Assembly (NCBI RefSeq): GCF_013410775.1
Contig: NZ_JACCFH010000001.1
Coordinates: forward strand, 2,666,001-2,730,000
Source: Sphaerotilus montanus
GTDB lineage: Bacteria; Pseudomonadota; Gammaproteobacteria; Burkholderiales; Burkholderiaceae_C
Direction of reading: 5' to 3'
Length of the DNA stretch: 64,000 nucleotides
Of the stretch, positions 29,027 through 40,320 are shown one piece after another (the stretch's first letter is position 1; the number at the start of each line of letters is the position of its first letter). The notes under the pieces are model-generated. The model saw nothing but the letters and a program-made list of their open reading frames with translations. It searched no databases and was not told the origin of the DNA. Position numbers and translations under genes: made by a program.

Positions 29027-32000
29027 TTATTTCCAGTTCGCCGCGATCACCGGGTTCAGCGCGGTCTGGTAGGCCGTCGACAGCGTGGTCTGACCGGCGG
29101 CCGGGGGGGCGAACGCCGCCATCGCGTTGACCAGCTGGTCCACCTGCGTGTCGAGCAGCACCTTGCCGTCGGCAGTGCGGAACTGCTCGACGTGGTAGGC
29201 CTTGCCGGCGTACCAGTTCCGCACCGTCACCTTGTCGGTGGTGCCGATGATGCTCATCTCCAGATCGCTGCCCGACTTGCGCCACCAGACCTGGTCGCGG
29301 CTGACGCCGGCGAAGAGCTGGAGCGTGTCCACGCCCGTGGTGGTGTTGTCGGATTCGAGAATGCGGTCCTGGCCCTCGCCGCGGCCGAACTGGTAGGTGT
29401 CGTTGCCCCAGGAGCCGTCGAGCGTGTCGTTGCCGGTGCCGCCGTAGAGGGTGTCGTTGCCGTAGAGGCCGTTCAGCGCGTCGTGGCCGTCGCCGCCGTG
29501 GAGCGCGTCGTTGCCCGAGTAGCTGCCGTAGAGGATGTCGTTGCCCCCCAGGCCGTAGAGCGTGTCGTGGCCCCCCGCGCCGGTCAGCACGTTCACGGCG
29601 CTGTTGCCGGTGATGGTGTTGTTCAGCAGGTTGCCGGTGCCGTTCAGGGCGGCGGTGGTGAGCAGCGTCAGGTTCTCGATGTTGGTGGCCAGGATGTGGT
29701 GGAGGCTGGCTTGCACGAGGTCGGTGCCTTCGCCCACTTGCTCGGTCACCATGTCGCCGCTGTCGTTGACGAGGTAGGTGTCGTTGCCCAGGCCGCCGAC
29801 CATCGTGTCATTGCCGGTTTCGCCGGACAGCAGGTCGTTGCCGGCTTCACCGTAGAGCACGTCGTTGCCGGTGCCGCCCCAGAGGCTGTCATCGCCCGTG
29901 CCACCCGAGAGGGTGTCGAGGCCGTCGCCGCCGTAGAGCGCGTCGTTTCCGCCGTAGCCCAGCAGCTGGTCATTGCCGGCCAGACCGTTCAGCACATTGC
30001 GCAGGTCGCTGCCTTCGAGCTTGTTGGCGAGCGCGTTGCCCGTGCCGGTGAAGACCTTGCTGGCGATGTCTGCAGCGGTGTAGGCGAGGCCGTTGACGAC
30101 CAGGTTTTCTAGGTTGGCACCGAGGGTGTAGCTGTCGGGTGCCACCACGGTGTCGATGCCGCCATCGGCTGCTTCGACGATGACATCAAGGACTCCGTCG
30201 GTCGGATTCCCTTCCGGGCTCCACAGGAGATATTGGTCATTGCCGGTGCCGCCGATGAGCGTGTCGCGTCCGCTGCCACCGGACAGGATGTCGTCGCCCG
30301 CACCGCCGTCGAGCCGGTCGTTGCCGCCCATGCCCATGAGCTGGTCATTGCCGGTGCCGCCGGAGATCGTGTCGGCCTGCCAGGTGCCATTGATGGCGTC
30401 GTGGCCGGTGGTGCCGGCGAAGACGAGGGCCTTGAGGTCGTCCTCCGTCCACGCGCTGCCGTCGGCGAACTGGACACGCTGCACGCCCGCCATGCGTCCG
30501 CCGATGTTGGCGCCTTCCGGCGAGGACGGGCCGTAGTTGTAGAAGCGGTCGATCGCGACGCTGTCGGTGGTGCCACGCACGGACAGGACCAGTGCGCTGC
30601 CCGAGACACGCAGGTCGATGTCGGACTTGGCGATGGCGCCGGTGAACTGCAGCGTGGTGGTGCTCATGGACGTGTCGGTGTGGCCGACGATGGTGTCCTG
30701 GCCGTCACCACGGGCGAAAAAGGCAGTCATTGAGTTCATGCTGCCGGACATGAGGACGTCGCTGCCTGTGCCGCCGTAGAAGGCCAGTGTGCCCATGTCG
30801 CCGCGCAGGATGTCGTTGCCCGCGCCGCCGTAGAGGGTGTCGCTGCCTTGGAGGCCATAGAGCGAGTCGTTGCCTTCGCCGCCCTGGAGCACATCGTCGC
30901 CCATGGCACTGCCCAGCAGGGTGTCATGCCCCGCACCGCCATCCAGCGAGTTGTTGCCGATGCCGCTTCCGGCGTCCAGCCAGTCGTCGCCTGCATCGCC
31001 AAGCAGCGTGTCGTTGCCGTCGCCGCCGTAGAGGGTGTCGTTGCCGCCCGCGCCGGTCAGCACGTTGGCGGCGTCACTGCCGGTGAGGACGTTGGCCAGC
31101 GTGTTGCCGGTGCCGGCCAGGGCGGTGCCGGTGAGCGTCAGGTTCTCGACGAAGTTGCCCAGGGTGTAGCTGAGGCTGCTGCGGACGGTGTCGGTGCCGT
31201 CGTTGCCGAGTTCGAGCACGGTGTCGCCGGTGGCGTCGACGACATAGGTGTCGTTGCCGGAGCCACCGGCCATCGCGTCGTTGCCGGCGCCGCCGTCGAG
31301 CCAGTCGTTGCCACCCATGCCGCCCAGGGTGTCGTTGCCGAGGCCGCCGGAGAGGGTGTCGTTGCGGAAGCTGCCGCGGAGGCTGTCGTTGCCGGTGGTG
31401 CCGGCGAAGACGATGGCCTTGAGGTCGTCCATCGTCCAGGAACTGCCATCGGCAAACTTGACGAGTTGCACGCCCGTCATGCCGCCGCCGATGTTGGCGC
31501 CTTCGACGGTGGGAGAGTTGTAGTTGTAGAAGCTGCTGACCGTGACCGCGTCGGTGGTGCCGCGGATCGACAGGACGAGCGCGGTGCCGGAGACCGAAAC
31601 GGCGATGTCGGACTTGGCGATGGCGCCGGTGAACTGCAGCGTGCTGACGGCGGTGGCCCAGTCCTGGTGGCCGGCGATGGTGTCCTGACCGTCGCCGCGG
31701 CCGAAGTAGGCGGTCATGCTGGCCATGCCGCCGGTCAGCAGGGTGTCGTTGCCGGCGCCGCCGTAGAAGGACAGCGTGCCCATGTCGCCGCGCAGCGTGT
31801 CGTTGCCGGTGCCGCCGTAGAGGGTGTCGTTGCCCTGGATGCCGTTGAGGGAGTCGTCGCCGTCGCCACCGTAGAGCGCGTCGTTGCCGTCGTGGCCACC
31901 CAGGATGGTGTCGTTGCCGCTGCCACCGTCGATCCAGTTGCTGCCGGCACCGCCGTCGATCGCGTCATTGCCGCCGTGGCCATACAGCGTGTCGTTGCCG

Positions 32001-32602
32001 GCGCCGGCAGCGAGGGTGTCCGCCTGCCAGGTGCCGCGGACGCTGTCGTTGCCCGTGGTGCCAGCGAAGACGAGGGCCTTGAGGTCGTCCATCGTCCAGG
32101 AACTGCCGTCGGCGAACTTGACGAGCTGGACCCCGGTCATGCGTCCGCCGATGTTGGCGCCTTCGGGTGTGGGCGGGCCGTAGTTGTAGAAGCTGTCGAT
32201 GGTGACCGCGTCGGTGGTGCCGCGGATGGACAGCACCAGCGCGTTGCCGGAGACGGACACGGCGATGTCGCTCTTGGCGATGGCGCCGGTGAATTGCAGG
32301 GTGTTGGTGCCGACCGCCCAGTCGGGATGGCCGGCGATGGTGTCGCGCCCGTCGCCGCGGCCGAAGTAGGCCGTCATGCTGGCCATGCCTCCGGTCAGCA
32401 GGGTGTCATTGCCGGCGCCGCCGTAGAAGGACAGCGTGCCCATGTCGCCGCGCAGCGTGTCGTTGCCGGTGCCGCCGTAGAGGGTGTCGTTGCCCTCCAG
32501 GCCATTGAGCGTGTCGTCACCGTCGAGACCGTGCAGCAGGTCGTTGGTGGTGGTGCCGACGAGGCTGTCGCGCCCTGCTGTGCCGTAGCGTGTGATACCC
32601 AT
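29027..32602 (-). CDS. Large RTX (hemolysin-type calcium-binding repeat) protein
   Basis: 1191 residues from ATG 32602 ([21 protein letters not shown] Shine-Dalgarno upstream); the upstream in-frame Met gives an unlikely 32-residue extension. Dozens of GGxGNDxLx nonapeptides (for example [13 protein letters not shown]) form calcium-binding beta-rolls. Between them lie three copies of a ~150-residue non-RTX module ([16 protein letters not shown], [35 protein letters not shown]) beginning about residues 30, 250 and 575. Haemolysin-type [15 protein letters not shown] linkers follow. The C-terminus ends in a probable type I secretion signal ([18 protein letters not shown]). No enzymatic domain and no type I exporter adjacent, so likely a secreted surface or matrix protein. 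Confidence 0.9.
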   Translation of the reverse strand: MGITRYGTAGRDSLVGTTTNDLLHGLDGDDTLNGLEGNDTLYGGTGNDTLRGDMGTLSFYGGAGNDTLLTGGMASMTAYFGRGDGRDTIAGHPDWAVGTNTLQFTGAIAKSDIAVSVSGNALVLSIRGTTDAVTIDSFYNYGPPTPEGANIGGRMTGVQLVKFADGSSWTMDDLKALVFAGTTGNDSVRGTWQADTLAAGAGNDTLYGHGGNDAIDGGAGSNWIDGGSGNDTILGGHDGNDALYGGDGDDSLNGIQGNDTLYGGTGNDTLRGDMGTLSFYGGAGNDTLLTGGMASMTAYFGRGDGQDTIAGHQDWATAVSTLQFTGAIAKSDIAVSVSGTALVLSIRGTTDAVTVSSFYNYNSPTVEGANIGGGMTGVQLVKFADGSSWTMDDLKAIVFAGTTGNDSLRGSFRNDTLSGGLGNDTLGGMGGNDWLDGGAGNDAMAGGSGNDTYVVDATGDTVLELGNDGTDTVRSSLSYTLGNFVENLTLTGTALAGTGNTLANVLTGSDAANVLTGAGGNDTLYGGDGNDTLLGDAGDDWLDAGSGIGNNSLDGGAGHDTLLGSAMGDDVLQGGEGNDSLYGLQGSDTLYGGAGNDILRGDMGTLAFYGGTGSDVLMSGSMNSMTAFFARGDGQDTIVGHTDTSMSTTTLQFTGAIAKSDIDLRVSGSALVLSVRGTTDSVAIDRFYNYGPSSPEGANIGGRMAGVQRVQFADGSAWTEDDLKALVFAGTTGHDAINGTWQADTISGGTGNDQLMGMGGNDRLDGGAGDDILSGGSGRDTLIGGTGNDQYLLWSPEGNPTDGVLDVIVEAADGGIDTVVAPDSYTLGANLENLVVNGLAYTAADIASKVFTGTGNALANKLEGSDLRNVLNGLAGNDQLLGYGGNDALYGGDGLDTLSGGTGDDSLWGGTGNDVLYGEAGNDLLSGETGNDTMVGGLGNDTYLVNDSGDMVTEQVGEGTDLVQASLHHILATNIENLTLLTTAALNGTGNLLNNTITGNSAVNVLTGAGGHDTLYGLGGNDILYGSYSGNDALHGGDGHDALNGLYGNDTLYGGTGNDTLDGSWGNDTYQFGRGEGQDRILESDNTTTGVDTLQLFAGVSRDQVWWRKSGSDLEMSIIGTTDKVTVRNWYAGKAYHVEQFRTADGKVLLDTQVDQLVNAMAAFAPPAAGQTTLSTAYQTALNPVIAANWK

Positions 32603-32719
32603 GCATCCCCCTGAGGATTGTTGAAATTCATCAAACTCTGAACAGGGGGGGGATTTTTGCGTTTTCAGGCCATGTTGGTACGCCGCGTACCCCTTCATTC
32701 AGGGGGTGGGTGGTGCAGA

Positions 32720-33490
32720 TCAGTCCTCGAAGTCGATGCAGCCGTCCACGGTGGCTTTCAGCGAGGCATAGAACGCGCCGGAGAAGATCATCGCGCCGGG
32801 CAGCACGAGCAGCATGGCGGCCTGTCCCAGGCCGAGGGCAGCCATCAGGCCGCCGAGCAGCAGCGACAGCACCAGATCGGCCAGCACCCAGCACACGCCG
32901 TAGACCACGAAGGCGCCGAGGTTGCGCCAGCTGGCGGTTGCGCTGATGAACAGGGCCTTGCCCAGACCGGCTCCCGTGCGCACGATGATGACCGGTGCGT
33001 GCCAGATCGTCAGCACCAGCGGCAGCAGCAGCACGGCGCGCAGCACCATGCCCTGTTGCAGGGCGCCGATGGCATCGAGCGTTGCTTCGGCAGTGGTGTC
33101 GTTGTCGCGCATCACGGTCCAGGCATCGGACATGCCGGGGTCCAGGGCATCGGCCAGCAGCAGCAGGACGAAGGAGGCGAGTGCGTTCAGCCCGCCCAGC
33201 TGCAGCAGCGCCGGACGGGCGGCCGAGCGCAGCGGGCCGATCAGGTGCGAGGGCAGGGGGCGTTCACCTGCCTGCACGGCGGCGGCGGCATCCACCCATC
33301 CGGCGGTCAGCGACGGCAGCAGCACGGCCACCAGCACCGGGCCGATCCAGGGCAGCCCGAGGAACAGTGCCAGTCCGAAAATCATCATGCCGAACAGACC
33401 AGCCAGACCGAGGGTCTGCTGGCGAGCCAGCCGGACGCCGCCGAGCATCCACTGCAGGCCGTCCCGCGGCGTTGCGACGCGTAATTTCAT
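32720..33490 (-). CDS. BPSS1780-like integral membrane protein
   Basis: 256 residues, about six membrane segments (GLAGLFGMMIFGLALFLGL, VLVAVLLPSLTAGW, FVLLLLADAL and others). The N-terminus MKLRVATPRDGLQWMLGG and QAGERPLPSHLIGPLR match a betaproteobacterial family annotated only as BPSS1780-like membrane protein. Function unknown. 24 bp downstream of the homoserine kinase gene on the same strand, so probably co-transcribed. Confidence 0.78.
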   Translation of the reverse strand: MKLRVATPRDGLQWMLGGVRLARQQTLGLAGLFGMMIFGLALFLGLPWIGPVLVAVLLPSLTAGWVDAAAAVQAGERPLPSHLIGPLRSAARPALLQLGGLNALASFVLLLLADALDPGMSDAWTVMRDNDTTAEATLDAIGALQQGMVLRAVLLLPLVLTIWHAPVIIVRTGAGLGKALFISATASWRNLGAFVVYGVCWVLADLVLSLLLGGLMAALGLGQAAMLLVLPGAMIFSGAFYASLKATVDGCIDFED

Positions 33491-33514
33491 GGTGCCTTCA
33501 TCGTGTGTGGTGCT

Positions 33515-34486
33515 TCAGCGCACCCAGTGCCAGGGATTGGCGACCCGCTCGCGCAGCACGCGCTCGAAGTGGGTGGGATCGTGCGGCTTGAGCATGCTGG
33601 CTTCGCGTGGCAGGTGGAAGTCCCACAGGCGCGAGGTCCAGAAGCGCAGTGCGCCAGCGCGCATCATCGCCGGCAGCAGACGCAGCTCGTCCGCGCTCAT
33701 CGGGCATTCGGTGTCGTAGGCGGCGACCATCGCGCTGGCCCGCTCCTCGATGAGGCGGCCGGTGTCGAGGTCGATGCACCAGTCGTTCAGGCACACCGCG
33801 AGGTCGAACAGCCAGGTGTCGACGCCGGCGAAGTAGAAGTCGAAGAAGCCGGTCAGCTTCTCGTGGCCGGGCAGGCCGTCGAACATCACGTTGTCGCGGA
33901 ACAAGTCGGCGTGGACCGGGCCGCGCGGCAGCGCCAGGTACGCGGACGTCTCGGCGAGGTGGCGCTGGAAGACCAGTTCGTCCTCGATCAGGCGGCGGGC
34001 GTTCGCGTCCATGTAGGGCACGACCACCGGCACCGTCTCCACCCACCAGTCCAGCCCGCGCAGGTTGGGCTGGTGGCGGGGGTAGTCGCGGCCGGCGAGG
34101 TGCATCCGCGCGAGCATCTGGCCGACCTGCTGGCAGTGCCAGATGGACGGTGCGAGCTGGTGGCCGCCCGAGAGCTTGTTGACCAGCGCCGCGGGCTTGC
34201 CGCAGACGGTGTGCAGGATCTCGCCGCTGGTGTCCGCCTGCGGATCGGGCACCGGGATGCCGCGTTCGGCCAGGTGCTTCATCAGGTGCAGGTAGAACGG
34301 CAGCTGCTCGAACGTGAGTCGCTCGAACAGCGTCAGCACCCACTGCTGGTCGCGGTCGGTGGTGACGAAGTAGTTGGTGTTCTCGATGCCGGAGGCAATG
34401 CCGCGCAGCGCGGTGACCGATCCCAGACCCAGACGTTCGACGAGCGCATTGGCCGCGTCGAGGGACACTTCAGTGAAAACAGCCAT
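33515..34486 (-). CDS. thrB: Homoserine kinase (APH-fold ThrB)
   Basis: Phosphorylates L-homoserine in threonine synthesis. 323 residues from ATG 34486 ([16 protein letters not shown]). The aminoglycoside-phosphotransferase fold is shown by [15 protein letters not shown] (nucleotide loop), the Brenner motif [16 protein letters not shown] (catalytic Asp, Asn) and [22 protein letters not shown] (metal-binding Asp). This is the HSK2 type common in beta- and gammaproteobacteria, unrelated to GHMP-type ThrB. Divergent from polA (90 bp). Confidence 0.93.
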   Translation of the reverse strand: MAVFTEVSLDAANALVERLGLGSVTALRGIASGIENTNYFVTTDRDQQWVLTLFERLTFEQLPFYLHLMKHLAERGIPVPDPQADTSGEILHTVCGKPAALVNKLSGGHQLAPSIWHCQQVGQMLARMHLAGRDYPRHQPNLRGLDWWVETVPVVVPYMDANARRLIEDELVFQRHLAETSAYLALPRGPVHADLFRDNVMFDGLPGHEKLTGFFDFYFAGVDTWLFDLAVCLNDWCIDLDTGRLIEERASAMVAAYDTECPMSADELRLLPAMMRAGALRFWTSRLWDFHLPREASMLKPHDPTHFERVLRERVANPWHWVR

Positions 34487-34576
34487 CGGCAACAGAAGGA
34501 AAGGAGACAGAAGGAGCGGCGAGACCAGGGCCGCATTGTAGGTGGCGGCCACGGGACGATCGCCGACAATCTCCCC

Positions 34577-37426
34577 ATGAACCTGCCCGCCGCCGCCACT
34601 CCCGCGCCCGCCGACCGCCCCACGATGCTGCTGGTGGACGGATCGAGCTACCTCTACCGTGCCTTCCACGCGATGCCCGACCTGCGCAACGCCGAAGGCG
34701 CGCCCACCGGGGCCATCTACGGGCTGATCAACATGCTGCGCCGGCTGCGCGAGCAGATCCCGTCCGAACACGCGGTCTGTGTCTTCGACGCCAAGGGCCC
34801 GACCTTCCGCAACACGTGGTACGACCAGTACAAGGCCCACCGCCCGCCGATGCCCGATGACCTGCGGCTGCAGATCGAGCCGATCCACGAGGTCGTGCGG
34901 CTGATGGGCTGGCCGGTGCTCGAAGTGCCGGGCATCGAGGCGGACGACGCGATCGGGACGCTGTGCAAGGTGGCGGTCGAGCGGGGGCACCGCGTCGTGG
35001 TTTCCACTGGCGACAAGGACTTGGCGCAGCTCGTCAACGAACACGTCACGCTCATCAACACGATGACGAACGAGACGCTGGACATCCCCGGTGTCGTCGC
35101 CAAGTTCGGCGTGCCGCCCGAGCGGATCATCGACTACCTGACGCTGATCGGCGACGCGGTGGACAACGTGCCCGGCGTCGAGAAGGTGGGGCCGAAGACG
35201 GCGGTGAAGTGGCTGGCCGAACACGATTCGCTGGACGGCGTGATCGCGGCGTCGGCGTCGATCAAGGGTGTCGCGGGCGAGAACCTGCGCAAGGCGCTCG
35301 ACTGGCTGCCGATGGGCCGCAAGCTCATCACCGTCAAGCTCGACTGCGACCTCGCGCCGCACATCGCCGACTGGCCGGTGATGGACACGCTGGCGCTGCG
35401 GCCCCTGGACAAGCCGGGCCTGCTGGATTTCTATGTCCGCTACGGCTTCAAGAGCTGGCGCTTCGAGCTGGAGAAGGAACTGCTGGCCGTCGTCGCCAAT
35501 GCGGCGGCGCAGGCAGCGGCCCAGGCGGCTGCGCCGAAGCCGATCGGCCACATGGACGACCTGTTTGCCGACCCGCCGCCCGAGGTCGACACCGCCGCCG
35601 CCGCGCTGCCCGAGACCGGCCGTTACGACACCGTGCTGACCCGCGAGGCGCTCGACGGCTGGCTGGCGACGATCCGTGGCGCCGAACTGGTCGCGCTCGA
35701 CACCGAGACCGACTCGCTCGACCCGATGCGCGCCCGCATCGTCGGCCTGAGCTTCGCGGTGCGGCCGCAGGAGGCGTGTTACCTCCCGCTGGCGCACGAC
35801 TACGCGGGCGCGCCGGCGCAGTTGCCGCTCGACGAGGTGCTGGCGCTGCTGAAGCCGTGGCTGGAGGATGCCGGCGCGGCCAAGGTTGGCCAGAACATCA
35901 AGTACGACACCCATGTCTTCGCCAACCACGGCATCACGGTGCGCGGCTACCGGCACGACACGATGCTGGAGAGCTACGTGCTCGAAGCACACAAGCCGCA
36001 CGGGCTGGAGAGCCTGGCCCAGCGCCACCTCGGCCGCAGCGGGCTGAGCTACGAGGACCTGTGCGGCAAGGGCGTGCACCAGATCCCGTTCAGCCAGGTC
36101 GATGTCGAGCGCGCGGCGCGTTATTCGGGCGAGGACAGCGAGATGACGCTGCAGGTCCACCAGACGCTGTGGCCCGACCTGAGCGCGCCCGACCACGCCG
36201 GCATGCGCCATGTCTACGAGCACATCGAGATGCCCACGTCCGTCGTGCTCGCGCGCATGGAGCGCCACGGCGTGCTGCTGGACGCGGCGGTGCTGGCGCG
36301 GCAGAGCCAGGAGCTGTCCGAGCGCCTCGTCGTGCTCGAAGCCAAGGCGCATGAACTCGCCGGGCAGCCTTTCAACCTCGGCAGCCCGAAGCAGCTCGGC
36401 GAGATCCTGTTCGTCAAGCAGGGCCTGCCGGTGAAGAAGAAGACCGCGTCCGGCGCGCCGAGCACGGACGAGGAGGTGCTGCAGGAACTCGCCGCCGACT
36501 ACCCGCTGCCGGCCTGCCTGCTCGAATACCGCGGCCTGGCCAAGCTCAAGAGCACCTACACCGACAAGCTGCCGCTGATGGTCAACGCGGTCACGGGCCG
36601 CATCCACACCAACTACGCGCAGGCGGTGGCGGTGACCGGGCGGCTGGCGAGCAACGAGCCGAACCTGCAGAACATCCCTATCCGCACGGCGGAAGGCCGC
36701 CGCGTGCGCGAAGCCTTCATCGCGCCGCACGGCCACCGGCTGATGAGCGCCGACTACTCGCAGATCGAACTGCGCATCATGGCGCACCTGTCAGACGACC
36801 CGGCCCTGCTGCGTGCCTTCGCCGAGGGGCATGACGTGCACCGCGCGACGGCGAGCGAGGTGTTCGGCGTGCCGCTGGCGGAGGTGAGTTCCGAGCAGCG
36901 CCGCTACGCCAAGACCATCAACTTCGGGCTGATCTACGGCATGGGCGCCTTCGGCCTGGCGCAGAGCCTGGGGATCGAGGTCAAGGCCGCACGCGACTAC
37001 ATCGACCGCTACTTCGCCCGCTATCCCGGCGTGAAGCGCTACATGGACGAGACACGGACGCTGGCCGGCGCGCAGGGCTACGTCGAAACGATCTTTGGCC
37101 GGCGCATCACCCTGATCGACATCCAGGGTGGCAGCGGCCCGCGCAAGGCCGCGGCGGAACGTCAGGCGATCAACGCGCCGATGCAGGGCACGGCGTCCGA
37201 TCTGATCAAGCTGGCGATGATCGCCGTGCAGGGCGCGCTGGACGCCGAGGGCCGCGCCACCCGCATGGTGATGCAGGTCCACGACGAACTGGTGCTGGAG
37301 GTGCCCGAGGCCGAACTGGACTGGGCGCGCGAGGCGATTCCGCGGCTGATGGCGGGGGTCGCTGCGCTGAAGGTGCCCTTGCTGGCCGAGGTGGGGGTCG
37401 GTCTCAACTGGGACGAGGCGCACTGA
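34577..37426 (+). CDS. polA: DNA polymerase I
   Basis: 949 residues from ATG 34577. The N-terminal 5'-3' exonuclease begins at [20 protein letters not shown] and contains [10 protein letters not shown] and EADDAIGTL. The 3'-5' proofreading domain is intact, with [15 protein letters not shown] (Asp-x-Glu) near residue 375. The polymerase domain shows [21 protein letters not shown] (motif A), [19 protein letters not shown] (motif B) and [15 protein letters not shown] (motif C). Repair and Okazaki-fragment maturation. Its 3' end overlaps the convergent glycosyltransferase by 23 bp. Confidence 0.97.
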   Translation: MNLPAAATPAPADRPTMLLVDGSSYLYRAFHAMPDLRNAEGAPTGAIYGLINMLRRLREQIPSEHAVCVFDAKGPTFRNTWYDQYKAHRPPMPDDLRLQIEPIHEVVRLMGWPVLEVPGIEADDAIGTLCKVAVERGHRVVVSTGDKDLAQLVNEHVTLINTMTNETLDIPGVVAKFGVPPERIIDYLTLIGDAVDNVPGVEKVGPKTAVKWLAEHDSLDGVIAASASIKGVAGENLRKALDWLPMGRKLITVKLDCDLAPHIADWPVMDTLALRPLDKPGLLDFYVRYGFKSWRFELEKELLAVVANAAAQAAAQAAAPKPIGHMDDLFADPPPEVDTAAAALPETGRYDTVLTREALDGWLATIRGAELVALDTETDSLDPMRARIVGLSFAVRPQEACYLPLAHDYAGAPAQLPLDEVLALLKPWLEDAGAAKVGQNIKYDTHVFANHGITVRGYRHDTMLESYVLEAHKPHGLESLAQRHLGRSGLSYEDLCGKGVHQIPFSQVDVERAARYSGEDSEMTLQVHQTLWPDLSAPDHAGMRHVYEHIEMPTSVVLARMERHGVLLDAAVLARQSQELSERLVVLEAKAHELAGQPFNLGSPKQLGEILFVKQGLPVKKKTASGAPSTDEEVLQELAADYPLPACLLEYRGLAKLKSTYTDKLPLMVNAVTGRIHTNYAQAVAVTGRLASNEPNLQNIPIRTAEGRRVREAFIAPHGHRLMSADYSQIELRIMAHLSDDPALLRAFAEGHDVHRATASEVFGVPLAEVSSEQRRYAKTINFGLIYGMGAFGLAQSLGIEVKAARDYIDRYFARYPGVKRYMDETRTLAGAQGYVETIFGRRITLIDIQGGSGPRKAAAERQAINAPMQGTASDLIKLAMIAVQGALDAEGRATRMVMQVHDELVLEVPEAELDWAREAIPRLMAGVAALKVPLLAEVGVGLNWDEAH

Positions 37427-38462
37427 GCGTGCGCAGGCGCCGCCTGGCCCGCTGCCAGAAGGTGTTCTGCGCGGCCAGGAAGGTGCGCACCCGGGCCAGC
37501 GCGTGGGCATCGACATGGTCGGTGTCGGGCAGGCGGGTCAGCGGGCGGTCGGGCAAGGCGTCGGTCGCGTCGTAGGGGGAGCCGCCCACGCCGCAGTGCA
37601 CGCCAGTGCCGTCGAAGCCTTCGTTGCGGACCAGGCTCTGGCGCGGGTAGAGCGTCATGCCGCCGTGCATGAACAAGCTCAGGTACCAGCGGATGAACCA
37701 GGAGTCGGCCTTGCCGGCGCGCTGGCGCTTCAGGATCGAGAAGTAGGGGAAGGCGCCATCGATGTCGAACTGCCGGCGCAGGGCCGACTGCTCGACCAGC
37801 ATCTGGAAATCGCGCATGTCCGGGTCGAAACGGCGCCAGGCCCGGTCCCAGGTCGCCCAGCCCCACGAGGAGGCCATCGGCATGAACACCGCGTCACTGG
37901 TGCTGCCGGTGTCCACCGGGTACATGTGTCCCGACACCTGCATCACCAGCGGATTGTCCCGGTAGTGGCGCAGCGACTGGTTCATGAACGCCAGGAATGA
38001 CGGCGCCAGCACCAGATCGTCCTCGACCACGATCACCCGGCCGTGCTCCTGCACGACGCGTGTCACGCCTGCAATCACCGAGTCGGCCAGACCGCGGTTG
38101 GTCGTGGATTCGATGATGACCTTGCCGGGGTGCGGCAGGGCATGGGCCATGCGCCGGACTTCCTCGACCGCGGCCGCATCGACGGCGTCTTTCGGGCCGT
38201 CGCAGAACAGGTAGAGCGGGCTGTCGAGGAACTCGGGATTGCGCGCCAGCGATTGCAGGCAGCGCAGCGTGTGGCGCGGCCGGCGGTAGAGAAACAGCGC
38301 GATGGGTGCGGCGGCGGACGAGGTGTTCGCCGGGGGGGCTGGCAGCGGATCCGTCACCAGGGGCGCAAATTCTGACGTGAGAGGCATCGGGACGCGGCGT
38401 GCGGACGTGGTCCGCGGGTGACCCGTCGTCAGGGGATTGGGCGAATACAGCAGTGCGGTCAT
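37404..38462 (-). CDS. Glycosyltransferase-like protein (GT-A fold)
   Basis: 352 residues from ATG 38462; ATG 38501 would add 13. Conserved sequence begins near PIALFLYRRPRHTLRCLQSLA (about residue 50). The GT-A core is seen in PLYLFCDGPKD, the donor and metal motif VIVVEDDLVLAPSFLAFMN and SGHMYPV, and an acceptor region SSWGWATWDRAWRRFD. This pattern is shared by sugar-nucleotide glycosyltransferases that modify surface polysaccharides; donor and acceptor unknown. N-terminal ~45 residues are low-complexity and probably not part of the enzyme. Convergent with polA. Confidence 0.8.
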   Translation of the reverse strand: MTALLYSPNPLTTGHPRTTSARRVPMPLTSEFAPLVTDPLPAPPANTSSAAAPIALFLYRRPRHTLRCLQSLARNPEFLDSPLYLFCDGPKDAVDAAAVEEVRRMAHALPHPGKVIIESTTNRGLADSVIAGVTRVVQEHGRVIVVEDDLVLAPSFLAFMNQSLRHYRDNPLVMQVSGHMYPVDTGSTSDAVFMPMASSWGWATWDRAWRRFDPDMRDFQMLVEQSALRRQFDIDGAFPYFSILKRQRAGKADSWFIRWYLSLFMHGGMTLYPRQSLVRNEGFDGTGVHCGVGGSPYDATDALPDRPLTRLPDTDHVDAHALARVRTFLAAQNTFWQRARRRLRTLSAPRPS

Positions 38463-38665
38463 GGGTGTGCAGCGATGAAATCGATCTGATTTCTCGACCA
38501 CTGGACACTGAAAATCAATATCCGATGGGGTGTTTGCTGCACTCTATCGATACAAACTGTCTCGACGTGGCCGTGCCGCTGCGAAAGCACCGGGTTCGGG
38601 GGATTGGTACTGCGCGGATCGTAGTCCGTCGTGAAGTCTCGCCAGTATCCGGATGTATGCCCACC
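38463..38665. other. Intergenic region glycosyltransferase / parA
   Basis: About 200 bp, AT-richer than its surroundings at 38502-38560. Probably holds the glycosyltransferase promoter (minus strand). No terminator hairpin with a T-run seen beyond the parA stop. Confidence 0.35.
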
Positions 38666-39436
38666 TCAATCGGTGCGCAGGGCGTCGTGCAGCGCGATGT
38701 ACTCCAGGGTCAGGCGGTGCTTCGGATCGAGGTGCACCATCGGCAGCGCCTGTTCGTGGGATTCCTTGACCTTGACCGTGGACGACAGATAGGGATGCAG
38801 CACCGGCAGGCCCTCCGCGATCAGTTCGGCCACCACCTTGCGCGGCAGGCTGGCCCGTGCCTGGAACTGGTTGACGATGATCCCTTCGACCTGCAGCTTG
38901 CGGTTGTGGTCGGCCTGGATCTCCTGGACGTTCTCCATCAGCGCGTAGAGCGCGCGGCGCGAGAAGTCGTCGCAGTCGAAGGGCACCAGACAGCGATCGG
39001 CCGCGATCAGCGCCGAGCGGGTGTAGAAGTTCAGCGCGGGGGGCGTGTCGATGTAGATGCGGTCATAGCGGTCAGCGATCTCGTCCAGCGCGTCGCGCAG
39101 CTTGTAGATCTTGTAGCGCGATTCGAGCTTGCCCTGCAGTTCCTCCAGCGCCGGACTGGACGGCATCAGGTGCAGGTTCTCGAACGGGGTCGGCACCACG
39201 AACTCGGCCGTGCTGCGCGGGTGCAGGTTGAACTTGAGCGTCTGGTCGAAGAAGCCGGCCAGATCCACCGTCAGCCCGTCGGCCTGGCTGCCGAGCAGGT
39301 AGCGGGTGCTGTTGCCCTGGGCATCCAGATCGAGCACCAGCGTGCGCAGGCCCTGCTGTGCGCTGACGGCCGCCAGGTTGCAGGTGATGGTGGATTTTCC
39401 GACCCCCCCCTTTTGGTTGAAGACGACACGGCGCAT
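38666..39436 (-). CDS. ParA-family ATPase (orphan)
   Basis: Deviant-Walker ParA/MinD ATPase. 256 residues from ATG 39436 (MRRVVFNQKGGVGKST). The P-loop KGGVGKST carries the signature lysine; then VLDLDAQGNSTRYLLG (switch I) and YIDTPPALNFYTRSALIAAD (Walker B). No parB or parS-like site is adjacent, so it is not a standard partition operon; such solo ParAs position cargo such as chemotaxis arrays, granules or secretion systems. Divergent from the GIY-YIG-like gene with 224 bp between. Confidence 0.9.
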   Translation of the reverse strand: MRRVVFNQKGGVGKSTITCNLAAVSAQQGLRTLVLDLDAQGNSTRYLLGSQADGLTVDLAGFFDQTLKFNLHPRSTAEFVVPTPFENLHLMPSSPALEELQGKLESRYKIYKLRDALDEIADRYDRIYIDTPPALNFYTRSALIAADRCLVPFDCDDFSRRALYALMENVQEIQADHNRKLQVEGIIVNQFQARASLPRKVVAELIAEGLPVLHPYLSSTVKVKESHEQALPMVHLDPKHRLTLEYIALHDALRTD

Positions 39437-39660
39437 GAGCTTGGTCCCGGAAGGTTGGTGTGACGGAGTGCTGGATTGTGCCCAGTCTGGGGGAATTTTC
39501 CGCGTTGCACCATCGCGACGTCGCATCAGGGGTGCTGCACCATTCCGGCCTGAAAATGCACCTGATGCCCCCGGTACCGGGGGCTCGGGGGATGCCGGAC
39601 CAGAGGGTATCCATTCAGAATTGCACTTTTCTCATATCAGGGCAAGGGGTGGCGGTCCTC

Positions 39661-40161
39661 ATGGCAGTACAAGACGTCTCGATCAAGTTCTCCGGTTACT
39701 GGAGCGAATACAACCGCGGGCTGATGCCGCGCCGGGCGGGCGTCTTCTGTGTCTATCGGGCGCATTTCAACGACCTGTCCAAGTCCACCACCATGCTGGA
39801 GTTGCTCTACATCGGGGGCTCGCCCAATGTGCACGAGTGCCTGGCCGAGCACCGGCTGGCCGACCAGTGGCGGGCCTGTCTCGGTCCGGACGACAGCCTG
39901 TCGTTCAGTTTCGGCTCGGTGGCCCTGCCAGATCTGGCCGCCTGCGAGACCGCGCTGGTGATGCAGCACCGGCCGCGCTGCAACGAGGCGGTGCCGCAGG
40001 TCTTTCCCTTCGACGGCCTGTCGCTGAAACTCACCCACCGCACGCCCTTGCTGCAGGGCCGCTTCTCGATTGGCGCGGGGTCGTCCGGCGTGATGCACCG
40101 CCTCCGCGGGCAATGGGTGCGCCGCGGACTCGACTTCCTCCGCGGGATCCAGCCGGGTTGA
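39661..40161 (+). CDS. Protein with GIY-YIG-like fold signature
   Basis: 166 residues from ATG 39661 (MAVQDVSIKFSGYWSEYN); a longer frame upstream has no conserved sequence. GVFCVYRAHF around residue 27 and LELLYIGGSPNVHECLAEHR around 47-66 are spaced and shaped like the GIY...YIG elements of that nuclease superfamily, but the catalytic Arg and Glu are not clear: the position after the helix reads NVHECL rather than NVxxRL. Function unknown; possibly degenerate. First gene of a plus-strand run of three unknowns, opposite parA. Confidence 0.55.
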   Translation: MAVQDVSIKFSGYWSEYNRGLMPRRAGVFCVYRAHFNDLSKSTTMLELLYIGGSPNVHECLAEHRLADQWRACLGPDDSLSFSFGSVALPDLAACETALVMQHRPRCNEAVPQVFPFDGLSLKLTHRTPLLQGRFSIGAGSSGVMHRLRGQWVRRGLDFLRGIQPG

Positions 40162-40320
40162 GCGGGCCGGCGGTGGTTCCGGCATCACACGCAGACATGA
40201 AGTTTCAATTTGTTTCCTTGTGGGGTGGCGCTGAAAACGGAAAAAATGTGATTTGATTGGAGTGTGACCTTGTTCACGTTCCATGAACTGAAACTGCCCT
40301 CAAGACCTGAATCAGTATCC

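Noticed and set aside
30848-32614. 588-codon plus-strand frame over the RTX gene
   Set aside because: Mirror of the glycine/aspartate repeats; the minus-strand frame has proper nonapeptides and a secretion signal.
33515-36787. Homoserine kinase frame extended upstream through polA
   Set aside because: Conserved ThrB sequence begins at 34486; the extension is antisense to polA.
38666-39436. parAB partition operon
   Set aside because: No parB-like gene or parS-like repeats beside the ParA.
39661-40161. Active GIY-YIG endonuclease
   Set aside because: The catalytic arginine and glutamate could not be located, so only the fold resemblance is reported.
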